From positions 59,802 through 123,801 of the forward strand of contig JBDKER010000009.1 in the NCBI GenBank assembly GCA_039795165.1: a DNA stretch of 64,000 nucleotides. The letters are read 5' to 3'. Of this stretch, positions 8,176 through 16,190 are shown piece by piece (position 1 is the first letter of the stretch; every line of letters begins with the position of its first letter). Made by a program: the position numbers and the translations under genes. The notes under the pieces are model-generated. The model saw only the letters and a list, made by a program, of their open reading frames with translations, was not told the DNA's origin and made no database searches. This DNA is from V1-33 sp039795165 (GTDB lineage: Bacteria; Verrucomicrobiota; Verrucomicrobiia; Verrucomicrobiales; V1-33).

Positions 8176-8643
8176 ATGGCTGCCGCGAGCGGGGACATTG
8201 CCGTCAACCGGAAGGCGCTGCACGAGTACCACATCCTTGAGAAGCTCGAGGCCGGCGTGGAACTCAAGGGCACCGAGGTGAAGTCGGTCCGGGAAGGACG
8301 CATCAATCTGCGGGATGCCTTTGCGCGGGTGGACGGGGGGCAGTGTCTGCTGTATGGCTGTGACATTCAGCCGTATGAAAAGGCGAGCTGGGAGCAGCAT
8401 GATCCGCGGCGGGTGCGCCGCCTGCTGCTGCACCGCAAGGAGATCATGCGGCTTTATGGCATCTGCCAGGTGAAGGGTCATGCCCTTGTGGCGCTCCGGG
8501 CGTACTGGAAGGGACCGCGGGTGAAGATCGAGCTGGCGGTGGCGCGCGGGAAGGATGCGGGGGACAAGCGGGAAGCGCTCAAGGGGAAGGAAGCGAAGCG
8601 GGAGATGGAGCGTGAGGCGGCGCGGTTCAACCGGCGGAAGTGA
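8176..8643 (+). CDS. smpB: SsrA-binding protein SmpB
   Basis: 155 residues. The beginning IAVNRKALHEYHILEKLEAG and the stretch GVELKGTEVKSVREGRINLRDAF are hallmarks of SmpB, which binds tmRNA and brings it to stalled ribosomes for trans-translation. The C-terminal tail is Lys/Arg-rich (DAGDKREALKGKEAKREMEREAARFNRRK region), as needed to enter the mRNA channel. The ATG was chosen because the longer frame adds 17 residues without homology. It sits between rpoZ and the SGNH-like gene (60 bp). The tmRNA gene (ssrA) is not in the window. Confidence 0.95.
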   Translation: MAAASGDIAVNRKALHEYHILEKLEAGVELKGTEVKSVREGRINLRDAFARVDGGQCLLYGCDIQPYEKASWEQHDPRRVRRLLLHRKEIMRLYGICQVKGHALVALRAYWKGPRVKIELAVARGKDAGDKREALKGKEAKREMEREAARFNRRK

Positions 8644-8703
8644 GGGAGGTGGGGGGAGCAAATTGGGGTTTGAAATCGTGGGCGGGAGCGGCCAGGGGGA
8701 AGG

Positions 8704-11037
8704 ATGGTGGTATCCCGGAGAGAAATGATTGCGTCCCTGCTGGCGGTGGTGCCCTCGGTTCTGCTGCCGGTCCCGGGACGGGCGCGGGAACCGCTCACTG
8801 CAGCGGAGGGCGAACGGCTGGGGAAGCTGATTCCGCGTACATATGCCAAGCTGCAGCGCCGGGAGCCGCTCTATGTGGCGGTTTTCGGGGACGACGTGAG
8901 TACGTTTTATCAACCGTCGCCGTTGGAGGGTTCTTACGATGCGGCCCTTGCGTGGCATGGTCGGTTTCTGGACCGGCTGGGTGGGGATTTTCATTATCAC
9001 GGCGGGGTCACGGATCTGGATCCGGTGTCGGCCGTGAAGCGGGCGGATGCCGACATCGTGCGGCAGTGGCAGGAATACCGGGCCCTTGTGGTGGCCCGGG
9101 AGAAGTCGGGCAAAGGCCCTGAGCCGGCGCTGCCGGGGGCGATCGGGGCGCAGAAGGAGGCCCCGCAGGCGGTGTTTTCGGTCAACGATCTGCTGCGGCG
9201 GGGATTGCCGCCCTCGCGCCGACCTGTCAGTGCGTCGGCGATTTTCGTGCGCAATTATTCACGGGACGGGGCGGTGGCGGTGCAGGCGATGGAGCCCCTC
9301 ACGAGCGAGGTTTTTCTGAGTGAGGCTGGCGCGGAGACGGATCTGGTGCTGCTGAGTTGTGGTGGGCGGGATGCGCTGGCTGGTGCTTCGCTGGCATCGT
9401 TCCGGGAGGCGATGGAACGGGCCGTGGCGTATTGCCGGGAGAAGGGGGCGGATGTGGTGCTGGCGGCGGTGCCGCCGTCTCTTGAGGGTGGAGATCCGCG
9501 GGTGAACCTTGGGAGGGCGAGACCCTATGCGGCGGTGCTGCGGGAGATTGCCGAAAAGGCTGGTATTTTCTTCGCTGATCTGGGCAATGCGCTCGTGCGG
9601 AGGCCGTCGGATCTGATCAATCTGAATGCGCGCGATGCGTTTGCGGCGGCCCTTGAGGCGCTGCGGCCGCATTTCGACCACCCGGGGATTGAGCCTGCCG
9701 GCGTGTCATGGCATCCGGATGGGGGTGCGCACCGCCGGATGGGGGATGCGGTGGCCGACTGGCTGGTGCGGGGGGAACCCGTTCCACAGCTGGGGGTTTC
9801 GGCATTTCTGGACCTGAACGCGGGTCCGGTGGGCGAGGCGGTGCTGACGCTGCGGTTGTTCAATGCGGGCAAGGTTCCGGTCTCGGCGGTGGTAAGTCCG
9901 CTGGTGATGACCGGGTATCGGATGAAGGAGGGGACTGCCGATGCTGCGGTGGTGGTCGGACCGGGAAAGGCGAAGCGGCTGGCGGTGCCCGTGGTGCGGG
10001 TGGATGGCGAGCGGCCGCCAGGGGACGAGGCCCGCGTGCGGGGATCTGTGCTGCTGAGCGACGATGGGTTTCTGCAGATTGCGGATTTTGCCGCTCCGGT
10101 GCAGCCGGTTTCGGTGCTGTGGCCCGAGGAACGTGAGGATGGGGTAGAAGGGGATTGTCTGGTCAAGGCGCAGGTGGTCAATACGGGGGCAGTGACCATC
10201 GATGCGGTGGCGAAGGTTTTCTGGCGTGGACAGGAAACGGTGGTGGCGGTGAAGGCCGAGCCCGGGGCGACGGTGCCGCTGCCGCTGCGCCTTGCTCTTC
10301 CGGATCCGGGTGAATCCTTCCGTTTCCGTGAGAATGTCAGGATTGAGATCCCGGCGGGGGACCGCCTGCTCGGCTGGGAGCGGACCATTGAGGGCGTCCG
10401 TCACGCCGGGCTCAACCAGCGGTTGCCGCTCGCTCCGCTGGGACCGGAATCGGCAAAAGCCGCTGGCGAGGGAGCCGCCGGGTTCGGCTCTGTGAGTGTC
10501 CAGGCCGATCTCGAAGGCATTTATTTCATTGTGGAAGTGCCCCCGGAGATTGTGTCCGACGAGGTCGAGGGCAAGCCATGGGGGGCGCTGGAGATTCAGA
10601 TTGATGGCCGGGGCGAGGCGGCCAACGGGACCTTTGGCTGCATCGGGAAGATTGCCATGGACATTCCCCGGGCGGACGGGCCCGTGAAGGTGAAGTCGGT
10701 TCCGCCCGCCGTTTTCGGGGAAGGATATGCGTATCAGTACCATCCGGACAGCTTCCGGGCGAAGGCCGAAACGAGGCCGGATGGAGCGCGGCGGATCGAA
10801 TTCACCATGAAGCGGGGGAATCTGGTGCATCATGAATGGTCGCTCGACGGTGCTGGGCAGAGCGATTTCGGGATCAATGTGCGCCTGTTTCTCTGCGATG
10901 TGCGCGGGGGCGGACCGTCCGTGCTGCGGGCTGGCGTGCTCGCAGAGAGCGGGTTTCCCGTTTATGATGGCCGGGGGCTGACTCTGTTCGAACTGCGGGC
11001 GAATCCGGCGAAGCGGTGGTCGGTCCGCATCTTCTGA
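8704..11037 (+). CDS. Exported SGNH-hydrolase-like protein with altered catalytic motifs
   Basis: 777 residues. The N-terminus has a twin-arginine-like export signal (SRREMIASLLAVVPSVLLPV, about 4-23). Residues about 55-355 look like an SGNH/GDSL fold, but block I reads FGDDVSTF (G62-D-D), so the nucleophile Ser is replaced by Asp. Block III-like GGRD is at about 220-223, and the C-terminal catalytic pair appears as D339-G-G-A-H343 instead of the usual DxxH. Residues about 370-777 form two or more beta-rich domains, perhaps carbohydrate-binding. It may therefore be a non-catalytic binding protein. The gene is preceded by a purine-rich ribosome-binding site and followed 16 bp later by the L,D-transpeptidase, suggesting an envelope role. 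Fold assignment is by eye. Confidence 0.6.
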   Translation: MVVSRREMIASLLAVVPSVLLPVPGRAREPLTAAEGERLGKLIPRTYAKLQRREPLYVAVFGDDVSTFYQPSPLEGSYDAALAWHGRFLDRLGGDFHYHGGVTDLDPVSAVKRADADIVRQWQEYRALVVAREKSGKGPEPALPGAIGAQKEAPQAVFSVNDLLRRGLPPSRRPVSASAIFVRNYSRDGAVAVQAMEPLTSEVFLSEAGAETDLVLLSCGGRDALAGASLASFREAMERAVAYCREKGADVVLAAVPPSLEGGDPRVNLGRARPYAAVLREIAEKAGIFFADLGNALVRRPSDLINLNARDAFAAALEALRPHFDHPGIEPAGVSWHPDGGAHRRMGDAVADWLVRGEPVPQLGVSAFLDLNAGPVGEAVLTLRLFNAGKVPVSAVVSPLVMTGYRMKEGTADAAVVVGPGKAKRLAVPVVRVDGERPPGDEARVRGSVLLSDDGFLQIADFAAPVQPVSVLWPEEREDGVEGDCLVKAQVVNTGAVTIDAVAKVFWRGQETVVAVKAEPGATVPLPLRLALPDPGESFRFRENVRIEIPAGDRLLGWERTIEGVRHAGLNQRLPLAPLGPESAKAAGEGAAGFGSVSVQADLEGIYFIVEVPPEIVSDEVEGKPWGALEIQIDGRGEAANGTFGCIGKIAMDIPRADGPVKVKSVPPAVFGEGYAYQYHPDSFRAKAETRPDGARRIEFTMKRGNLVHHEWSLDGAGQSDFGINVRLFLCDVRGGGPSVLRAGVLAESGFPVYDGRGLTLFELRANPAKRWSVRIF

Positions 11038-11053
11038 AGCCCCGGGCACCGTC

Positions 11054-11545
11054 ATGAGGGCCATTGTTTCCATCGCTGAGCAGGGCCTGCGGCTCCTCGA
11101 CCGCCGTGGCAGGATGGTGGCGTGGTATCCGGTCTCGACTTCGTTCCGCGGGCCTGGTTTCGAGCCGGGGAGCAACTGCACGCCGACCGGGCGGTTCCGG
11201 GTCTGGCGGAAGTTCGGTCACGGCGTGCCTGCGGGAACGGTTTTCCGGAGCCGGAAGGTAGTGGGGCGGTGGCGGGGCGAGGCTGTGGAAGACGATCTGA
11301 TTCTTTCGCGGATTCTGTGGCTGGACGGTGCGGAGGCGGCGAATGCCAACACGAAGGAACGGTACATCTACATTCATGGCACGAATCAGGAAGAAAGGAT
11401 CGGGACCCCGGCGAGCCATGGCTGCGTGCGCATGACCAATGCTGACGTGATTGATCTCTTCCGGCGACTCCGGGTGGGGTCGGAGGTCGTTATTAATGCG
11501 GATGCCCGGGGCATGAAGCTGCCGGAATTACCGAATCTCCTGTGA
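11054..11545 (+). CDS. L,D-transpeptidase (YkuD) domain protein
   Basis: 163 residues, almost entirely a YkuD catalytic domain. The active-site signature is complete: H108 in YIHGTN and S121-H-G-C124-V-R in TPASHGCVRMTN. Such enzymes make 3-3 cross-links in peptidoglycan or attach proteins to it. No signal peptide or membrane segment is visible at the annotated start, and no better upstream start was found, so export is unexplained. The stop codon overlaps the GTG start of the ABC ATPase gene by 4 bp (GTGA), indicating translational coupling. The SGNH-like gene ends 16 bp upstream. Enzyme class is confident; cellular location is not. Confidence 0.9.
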   Translation: MRAIVSIAEQGLRLLDRRGRMVAWYPVSTSFRGPGFEPGSNCTPTGRFRVWRKFGHGVPAGTVFRSRKVVGRWRGEAVEDDLILSRILWLDGAEAANANTKERYIYIHGTNQEERIGTPASHGCVRMTNADVIDLFRRLRVGSEVVINADARGMKLPELPNLL

Positions 11546-12207
11546 TCCAGCTGCGCAGCATATCCCGGCATTATGAATCCGAAGGCCGGCCGGTGGCCGC
11601 CCTCGATGCGGTGAGTGTGGACATCGGCGAGGGAACCTTCACGGCGGTGACGGGGCCGAGCGGCTGCGGAAAGAGCACTCTGCTGCACTTGCTGGCGGCG
11701 CTTGACCGACCCGATACCGGGGAAATTGAAGTGGCGGGCGTCCGTCTTGATCTGGCCGGCGAAGCCGAACGGACGAGATACCGCCGGGAGACCGTCGGCA
11801 TCGTTTTCCAGTTTTTCCATCTGCTTCCCGGCATGACTCTTGAGGAAAATGTCAGTCTGCCCCTCCTGCTGGCGGGGCGTGGTGCTGGGGAAGCCCGTAC
11901 CCGGGCCCATGAACTGCTGGCACTGGCGGGACTCGACGGGAAAACGGGGCGGCTGCCGCACGAAGTGAGCGGAGGCGAGATGCAGCGGACGGCGGTGGCG
12001 CGCGCCCTCGTGCATCGCCCGAGGCTGCTGCTGGCGGATGAACCGACCGGAAATCTCGACTCAGCCGGGGCCGCCAGGGTCATGGATCTTCTGCACCGGA
12101 TTCACGCGGATGGTCATGCCACCATTGTCATGGTGACACACAGCGAAACCATCGCCGCATCGCTGCCGGCAAGGCTGCGGATGGCAGACGGGCGCATCGT
12201 CGGCTGA
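11542..12207 (+). CDS. ABC transporter ATP-binding protein, LolD/MacB type
   Basis: 221 residues with every motif of an active ABC ATPase: Walker A GPSGCGKST (38-46), Q-loop Q90, signature VSGGEMQR (142-149) and Walker B LLLADEP (162-168). The sequence EPTGNLDS and overall length place it in the LolD/MacB/FtsE group, which power lipoprotein release, efflux or cell-division permeases. It starts at GTG overlapping the stop of the L,D-transpeptidase. No FtsX/LolC/MacB-type permease is adjacent in the window, so its membrane partner must be encoded elsewhere. Which of the three roles applies cannot be decided here. Confidence 0.88.
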   Translation: MIQLRSISRHYESEGRPVAALDAVSVDIGEGTFTAVTGPSGCGKSTLLHLLAALDRPDTGEIEVAGVRLDLAGEAERTRYRRETVGIVFQFFHLLPGMTLEENVSLPLLLAGRGAGEARTRAHELLALAGLDGKTGRLPHEVSGGEMQRTAVARALVHRPRLLLADEPTGNLDSAGAARVMDLLHRIHADGHATIVMVTHSETIAASLPARLRMADGRIVG

Positions 12208-12298
12208 GGCAATCGGCACGCTCCGGCGCTTCCCCGATTGACGGCAGGGCGGGGCGGCGTTTACGGCCCTTCCACTCATCAATTCCCATCAATATCAC

Positions 12299-13348
12299 AT
12301 GATCAAGATCGGCATCAACGGTTTCGGGCGGATTGGACGCCTCGTGTTTCGCGCCATCTGCGACCAGGGTCTCCTTGGCAAGCAGATTCAGGTAGTTGCG
12401 GTGAACGACCTCGTTCCTGCAGACAATCTCGCTTACCTTGTCAAGTACGACTCCGTGCAGGGTCGGGCCAAGGAAGAAGTCTATTCGAAGAAGAGCAGCC
12501 CGGACGTGGCCGAGGACGACATTCTGGTCGTGGATGGTCAGGAAATCCGCTGTCTCGCAGTCAAGGAAGGTCCGACAGCCCTTCCGTGGAAGGAACTGGG
12601 CGTCGACATCGTCATTGAGTCCACCGGGCTCTTCACCGAAGCTGACAAGGCCCGCGGACACCTCACCGCAGGGGCCCGCAAGGTCATCATCTCCGCTCCC
12701 GGCAAGAATGAGGACATCACTGTGGTCATGGGTGTGAACCATGAGAAATACGACCCGGCGTCGCACCACATCATTTCGAATGCTTCCTGCACGACGAACT
12801 GTCTGGCTCCGGTGGTCCACGTCCTTCTCAAGGAAGGTTTCGGCATCGAGGAAGGACTGATGACCACGGTCCACAGCTACACGGCGACCCAGAAGACGGT
12901 GGATGGCCCCTCGAAGAAGGACTGGAAGGGTGGACGTTCCGCTGCCATCAACATCATTCCGAGCGGCACCGGTGCCGCGAAAGCCGTCGGTCTGGCGATT
13001 CCCGAAGTGAAAGGCAAGCTCACGGGCATGGCCTTCCGGGTGCCGACCCCGACGGTCTCCGTGGTCGACCTCACCGTGAAAACCACGAAGGAGACGAGCT
13101 ACGCGGAAATCAGCGCCGCCATGAAAAAGGCCAGCGAGACCTACCTCAAAGGCATCTTGGCTTGGACTTCCGACGAAGTGGTCAGCACCGACTTCATCCA
13201 TGATCAGCACAGCTCAATCTTCGATGCCGGCAGCGGCATTGAACTGAACAGCCGTTTCTTCAAACTGGTGAGCTGGTACGACAACGAGTGGGGCTACTCG
13301 AACCGGGTGGTGGATCTCGTGAAGTACATTGCATCCAAGGGGCTCTGA
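12299..13348 (+). CDS. gap: Glyceraldehyde-3-phosphate dehydrogenase, type I
   Basis: 349 residues. The NAD-binding motif INGFGRIGR opens the protein. The catalytic Cys164 lies in SNASCTTNCLAP and the partner His192 in TTVHSYTATQ. The family end WYDNEWGYSNRVVDLV is intact. It catalyses NAD-dependent oxidation and phosphorylation of glyceraldehyde-3-phosphate in glycolysis and the reverse in gluconeogenesis. It is slightly longer than the common 330-335 residues, with extra residues around the first beta-alpha unit (CDQGLLGKQIQ). It stands alone without pgk or tpiA, and is followed by a strong intrinsic terminator, so it is probably the end of its own transcript. Confidence 0.97.
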   Translation: MIKIGINGFGRIGRLVFRAICDQGLLGKQIQVVAVNDLVPADNLAYLVKYDSVQGRAKEEVYSKKSSPDVAEDDILVVDGQEIRCLAVKEGPTALPWKELGVDIVIESTGLFTEADKARGHLTAGARKVIISAPGKNEDITVVMGVNHEKYDPASHHIISNASCTTNCLAPVVHVLLKEGFGIEEGLMTTVHSYTATQKTVDGPSKKDWKGGRSAAINIIPSGTGAAKAVGLAIPEVKGKLTGMAFRVPTPTVSVVDLTVKTTKETSYAEISAAMKKASETYLKGILAWTSDEVVSTDFIHDQHSSIFDAGSGIELNSRFFKLVSWYDNEWGYSNRVVDLVKYIASKGL

Positions 13349-13376
13349 CTCTGCGGGTTGTTCATTCTGAACTCAT

Positions 13377-13410
13377 GAAGAGGGTGCCGGCAAGGCACCC
13401 TCTTCTTTTT
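13377..13410 (+). terminator. Intrinsic terminator after gap
   Basis: A 12-bp perfect stem, GAAGAGGGTGCC / GGCACCCTCTTC, with a short GGCAA loop is followed directly by TTTTT. It lies 29 bp after the gap stop codon and is the clearest Rho-independent terminator in the window. Confidence 0.93.
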
Positions 13411-13475
13411 GGACGGGGTACGAAAAAAAATGATTTTTCTGTGCCGCAAATGAGTGAAATGGTGTATTGTCCGTC

Positions 13476-13907
13476 ATGATCTTACCATCTGCTTTCGCGA
13501 AAATGCTTGATGAGTTCATGGATGCGTCCGGACTCAATGGAAACGCACTGGCCGAGGCCATCGGTGTCAAGCCCACCAGTATTTCCGGTTGGCGTCACGG
13601 TCGGGATTTCCCTGATGGCGACAGCATGCGGCGGATCATCGAAACGCTGCGGGGCCGGATTTCGGATGATGACGCCCGGATTCTCCTGCGGGCGTGGATG
13701 GAACTGCGCCTTGGGGATGTTGCCAAGCTGTCGTGGGAAGATGGGCAGCCTTCCAAGGGGAAGGGAACCGATGGCCGTGCCGCGCTTGACCAGATGCTCT
13801 GGCGCTGGACTCACGCTGAGCGCGAGGACATTCACCGCCTGCTGCAGCAGGCCGAACTGAAAGGGGTGGTGCGCGAGGCACTGGTGGCCCTTGCCCGCTG
13901 CATCTAG
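13476..13907 (+). CDS. Small XRE-family helix-turn-helix protein
   Basis: 143 residues. Residues about 5-60 form a Cro/C1-type helix-turn-helix: AFAKMLDEFM, then NGNALAEAIGVKPTSISGWR, with the recognition helix near 33-41. The C-terminal half (about 60-143) is helical without a recognised ligand domain. The ATG at 13476 is preferred over a TTG 9 bp earlier. It lies between the gap terminator and nuoG, 222 bp upstream of the latter, and could be a local regulator. However, the operator seen before nuoG is of Rex type, and Rex proteins have a winged helix plus Rossmann domain that is absent here. Target unknown. Confidence 0.75.
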   Translation: MILPSAFAKMLDEFMDASGLNGNALAEAIGVKPTSISGWRHGRDFPDGDSMRRIIETLRGRISDDDARILLRAWMELRLGDVAKLSWEDGQPSKGKGTDGRAALDQMLWRWTHAEREDIHRLLQQAELKGVVREALVALARCI

Positions 13908-14035
13908 AGTTACCGGGGGGAATTGCGCCCGGAGTTCCGGGGCAACTGACCGGGAAAGGACTGGCTGGTGTTTCCCCGGCCCTCCTGGAAGGCAGCCTCG
14001 ACGTTCTTCACGGGCTTGTTTTCCCCGGTCGGAGC

Positions 14036-14053
14036 TTGTGAAATTTTTCACAA
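14036..14053. promoter_or_regulatory. Rex-type operator upstream of nuoG
   Basis: The perfect palindrome TTGTGAAATTTTTCACAA (8-bp arms, 2-bp centre) is the form described for the NADH/NAD-sensing repressor Rex (TTGTGAA-N4-TTCACAA). It lies 76 bp before the nuoG GTG start in otherwise GC-rich DNA, where a chance A/T-rich palindrome of this length is improbable. The predicted effect is repression when NADH is low relative to NAD and release when NADH accumulates. No rex gene is in the window. Confidence 0.8.
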
Positions 14054-14129
14054 ATACCCTTGCCCGTGTCCGGCGCGGAGGCATCATTTCCCGCCCGACT
14101 TCCGAACAGAAAACCGCCTGAAAAATCCC

Positions 14130-15872
14130 GTGAGCACTGCTTCGAATCCATCCGCTTCTGCCGCCCCGCCCGTGGACATGGTCAACGTGCAGGTGAATGG
14201 AAAATGGATGCAGTTTCCCAAGGGTCTGCGGATGATCGAGGCCCTGCGGAGGGCATCGGTGGAGGTGCCGCACTATTGTTATCATCCGAAGCTGAGCAGT
14301 CCCGGGAACTGCCGGATGTGTCTGGTGGAGATGGGAATGCCGGTGCGTCCGGCTCCCGGTCAAACGGAGGTGGAGAAGGACGAGCATGGCTTTGCGAAGA
14401 TTCAGTGGAGCCCGCGGGCGGTGATTGCCTGCGCGAACACGGTTTCCGAGGGGATCGGTATCCGCACGGAAGGAAAGCTCGTCGAGGAATGCCGCCGCGG
14501 AGTGATGGAGTTCCTGCTTATCAATCACCCGCTGGATTGCCCGATCTGTGATCAGGCCGGCGAGTGCCGCCTGCAGGAATTCAGCGTCGAGCATGGCCGG
14601 GGCGAAAGCCGTTTTGTCGAGGAAAAGGTCAAGAAGCCGAAGAATGTAAGCATTGGCCCGCGCATTATGCTGGACGACGAGCGCTGCATCATGTGCAGCC
14701 GCTGCATCCGGTTCACGGCGGAGATTGCGGACGAACCCGTGCTCGGATTCACGGAACGCGGCAGCTACACGGTGCTGACCACCCATCCGGGGAAGGAACT
14801 GGGCCACAACTACAGCCTCAACACGGTGGACATCTGTCCGGTGGGCGCGCTCACAAGCAAGGATTTCCGCTTCGCCATGCGCGTGTGGTTCCTCAAGGAA
14901 ACCGAAAGCATCTGCACCGGATGCGCGCGCGGATGCAATACGGTCATTGGTTCCCGCAATGATGTCGTGCACCGCCAGACGCCCCGGCAGAATGACGAGG
15001 TGAACTCCACCTGGATGTGCGACGAGGGACGGCTTGATTTTCATTGGGTGAACAGCGAACGCCGCATGACCGAGCCGACCGTCCGCGAGAACGGACGTCA
15101 CCGCACCGCGGGATGGCAGGAAGCAATTCAGACCGCCGCAGCGGAACTGCGCCGGGCCGAACCCGGGCAGATCGCCCTCGTGGCAAGCGGCCGCATGACG
15201 AACGAGGAACTGTATCTGGCCCGGAAGCTGGCTTTCGTCCTCGGGATCCTGCCAGCCCACATTGACATTGTCCCGCGGTCCGGTCCTGCGGATCAGTACC
15301 TCGTCGCCGCGGACCGCAATCCGAACACGAATGGTGCTTCCCTCATTCTCACGCCGACCCCGGGAGCGCAGCTCGCCGGAATCCGCGAGGGTGTCGCCTC
15401 CGGCCGCATCACGACCGTAATCTCCCTCCGCGAGAATCTTCTCGCGGGTGCAGCCTTCCCAGCCGACGACCTCGGCAAGGCAAGGTTTGTCCTCCAGACC
15501 CATGTCATGCTCAACTCGGGCGCGGAAGTGGCTCACGTAGCCCTTCCCGTGGCAGCCTACGCCGAAAAACGCGGAACCATGGTCAATGCCACCGGACGCC
15601 TCCAGCGGCTCAATGCCGCGGTCGCTTCCCCCGGCATGGCCCGGGATGACTGGGAGGTCCTGCGCGATCTCATCCTCGCCATTTCCGGGCAGAACGGAAT
15701 GTATTCGGTCGAAGACGTCTTCCGGGCCATGGCTGCGGATGTGCCGCAATTCAGCGGTCTCACCCTGAATTCGATTGGGTCTCAGGGTGTTGCCGTCCTC
15801 GAGACCGGAGCCACGGTTCCCCTCCTCGAACGCGAGAAGGAACGCCGCGCCCGCGGCATCATCGTAGGCTGA
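14130..15872 (+). CDS. nuoG: NADH-quinone oxidoreductase subunit G-like iron-sulfur protein
   Basis: 580 residues from a GTG start; an ATG at 14178 is an alternative, and no strong ribosome-binding site decides. Iron-sulfur ligands in order: [2Fe-2S] C50, C61, C64 and probably C101 after an insertion of about 25 residues; the His/Cys [4Fe-4S] motif H133-x3-C137-x2-C140-x5-C146; a second [4Fe-4S] C186, C189, C192 with C236; and an N7-like set C262, C265, C269, C297. A shortened molybdopterin-oxidoreductase-like domain follows (about 300-580), while many NuoG proteins reach 700-900. It carries electrons from NuoF toward the quinone site in complex I. No other nuo gene flanks it. The end of the gene is markedly richer in C-ending codons than its beginning. 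Confidence 0.87.
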   Translation: MSTASNPSASAAPPVDMVNVQVNGKWMQFPKGLRMIEALRRASVEVPHYCYHPKLSSPGNCRMCLVEMGMPVRPAPGQTEVEKDEHGFAKIQWSPRAVIACANTVSEGIGIRTEGKLVEECRRGVMEFLLINHPLDCPICDQAGECRLQEFSVEHGRGESRFVEEKVKKPKNVSIGPRIMLDDERCIMCSRCIRFTAEIADEPVLGFTERGSYTVLTTHPGKELGHNYSLNTVDICPVGALTSKDFRFAMRVWFLKETESICTGCARGCNTVIGSRNDVVHRQTPRQNDEVNSTWMCDEGRLDFHWVNSERRMTEPTVRENGRHRTAGWQEAIQTAAAELRRAEPGQIALVASGRMTNEELYLARKLAFVLGILPAHIDIVPRSGPADQYLVAADRNPNTNGASLILTPTPGAQLAGIREGVASGRITTVISLRENLLAGAAFPADDLGKARFVLQTHVMLNSGAEVAHVALPVAAYAEKRGTMVNATGRLQRLNAAVASPGMARDDWEVLRDLILAISGQNGMYSVEDVFRAMAADVPQFSGLTLNSIGSQGVAVLETGATVPLLEREKERRARGIIVG

Positions 15873-16190
15873 TCGACGAAACCTTTGGCGGCGTCGGTTT
15901 CCGGAGAAAACTCCCCGGAGAGCCACCGCGCCGCCCCTGCCGATTCCGTCGCCCTGAGAGAACTGGTCGCTACGGTGCTAACAAATGTGAATTTCTGGCA
16001 TTTCCCGAATTTCCATAGGGCCAGCATGATTTTTCGGTCATGCGTAGCGAAAAACTTTTGACGCCGGGCGTCCGGGTCGGCTAGTTGTCATTTTGTCGGA
16101 AAACACGTGGTCTCATTCTGCGGAGACCCTGCCGCTTGCCCGACTTCCTCCTGACCTGCCTTTGCCCATCGAATTTTTCCCGAGAACACT
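15873..16190. other. Intergenic region before the large repeat protein gene
   Basis: 318 bp without a credible gene. It contains GGCGGCG and CGCCGCC arms (about 15891-15935) that could fold into a large hairpin, but no T-run follows. Near its right end lies a candidate promoter (listed separately) and an A/T-rich patch around 16027-16060. Confidence 0.5.
16058..16087 (+). promoter_or_regulatory. Candidate promoter of the beta-strand repeat gene
   Basis: TTGACG (16058-16063), an 18-bp spacer and TAGTTG (16082-16087), 103 bp before the ATG at 16191. The -35 matches the sigma-70 consensus in five of six bases; the -10 is weak. It resembles the TTGCGG/TAGTTC pair before rpoZ. Confidence 0.3.

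Noticed and set aside
13482..15926. An 814-codon minus-strand open frame opposite the HTH gene and nuoG
   Set aside because: It is opposite to nuoG, which has clear FeS motifs; the translation has no domain and mirrors GC-rich codon bias.
15883..15935. Large hairpin after nuoG
   Set aside because: The arms are short compared with the loop and there is no T-run, so I do not call a terminator.
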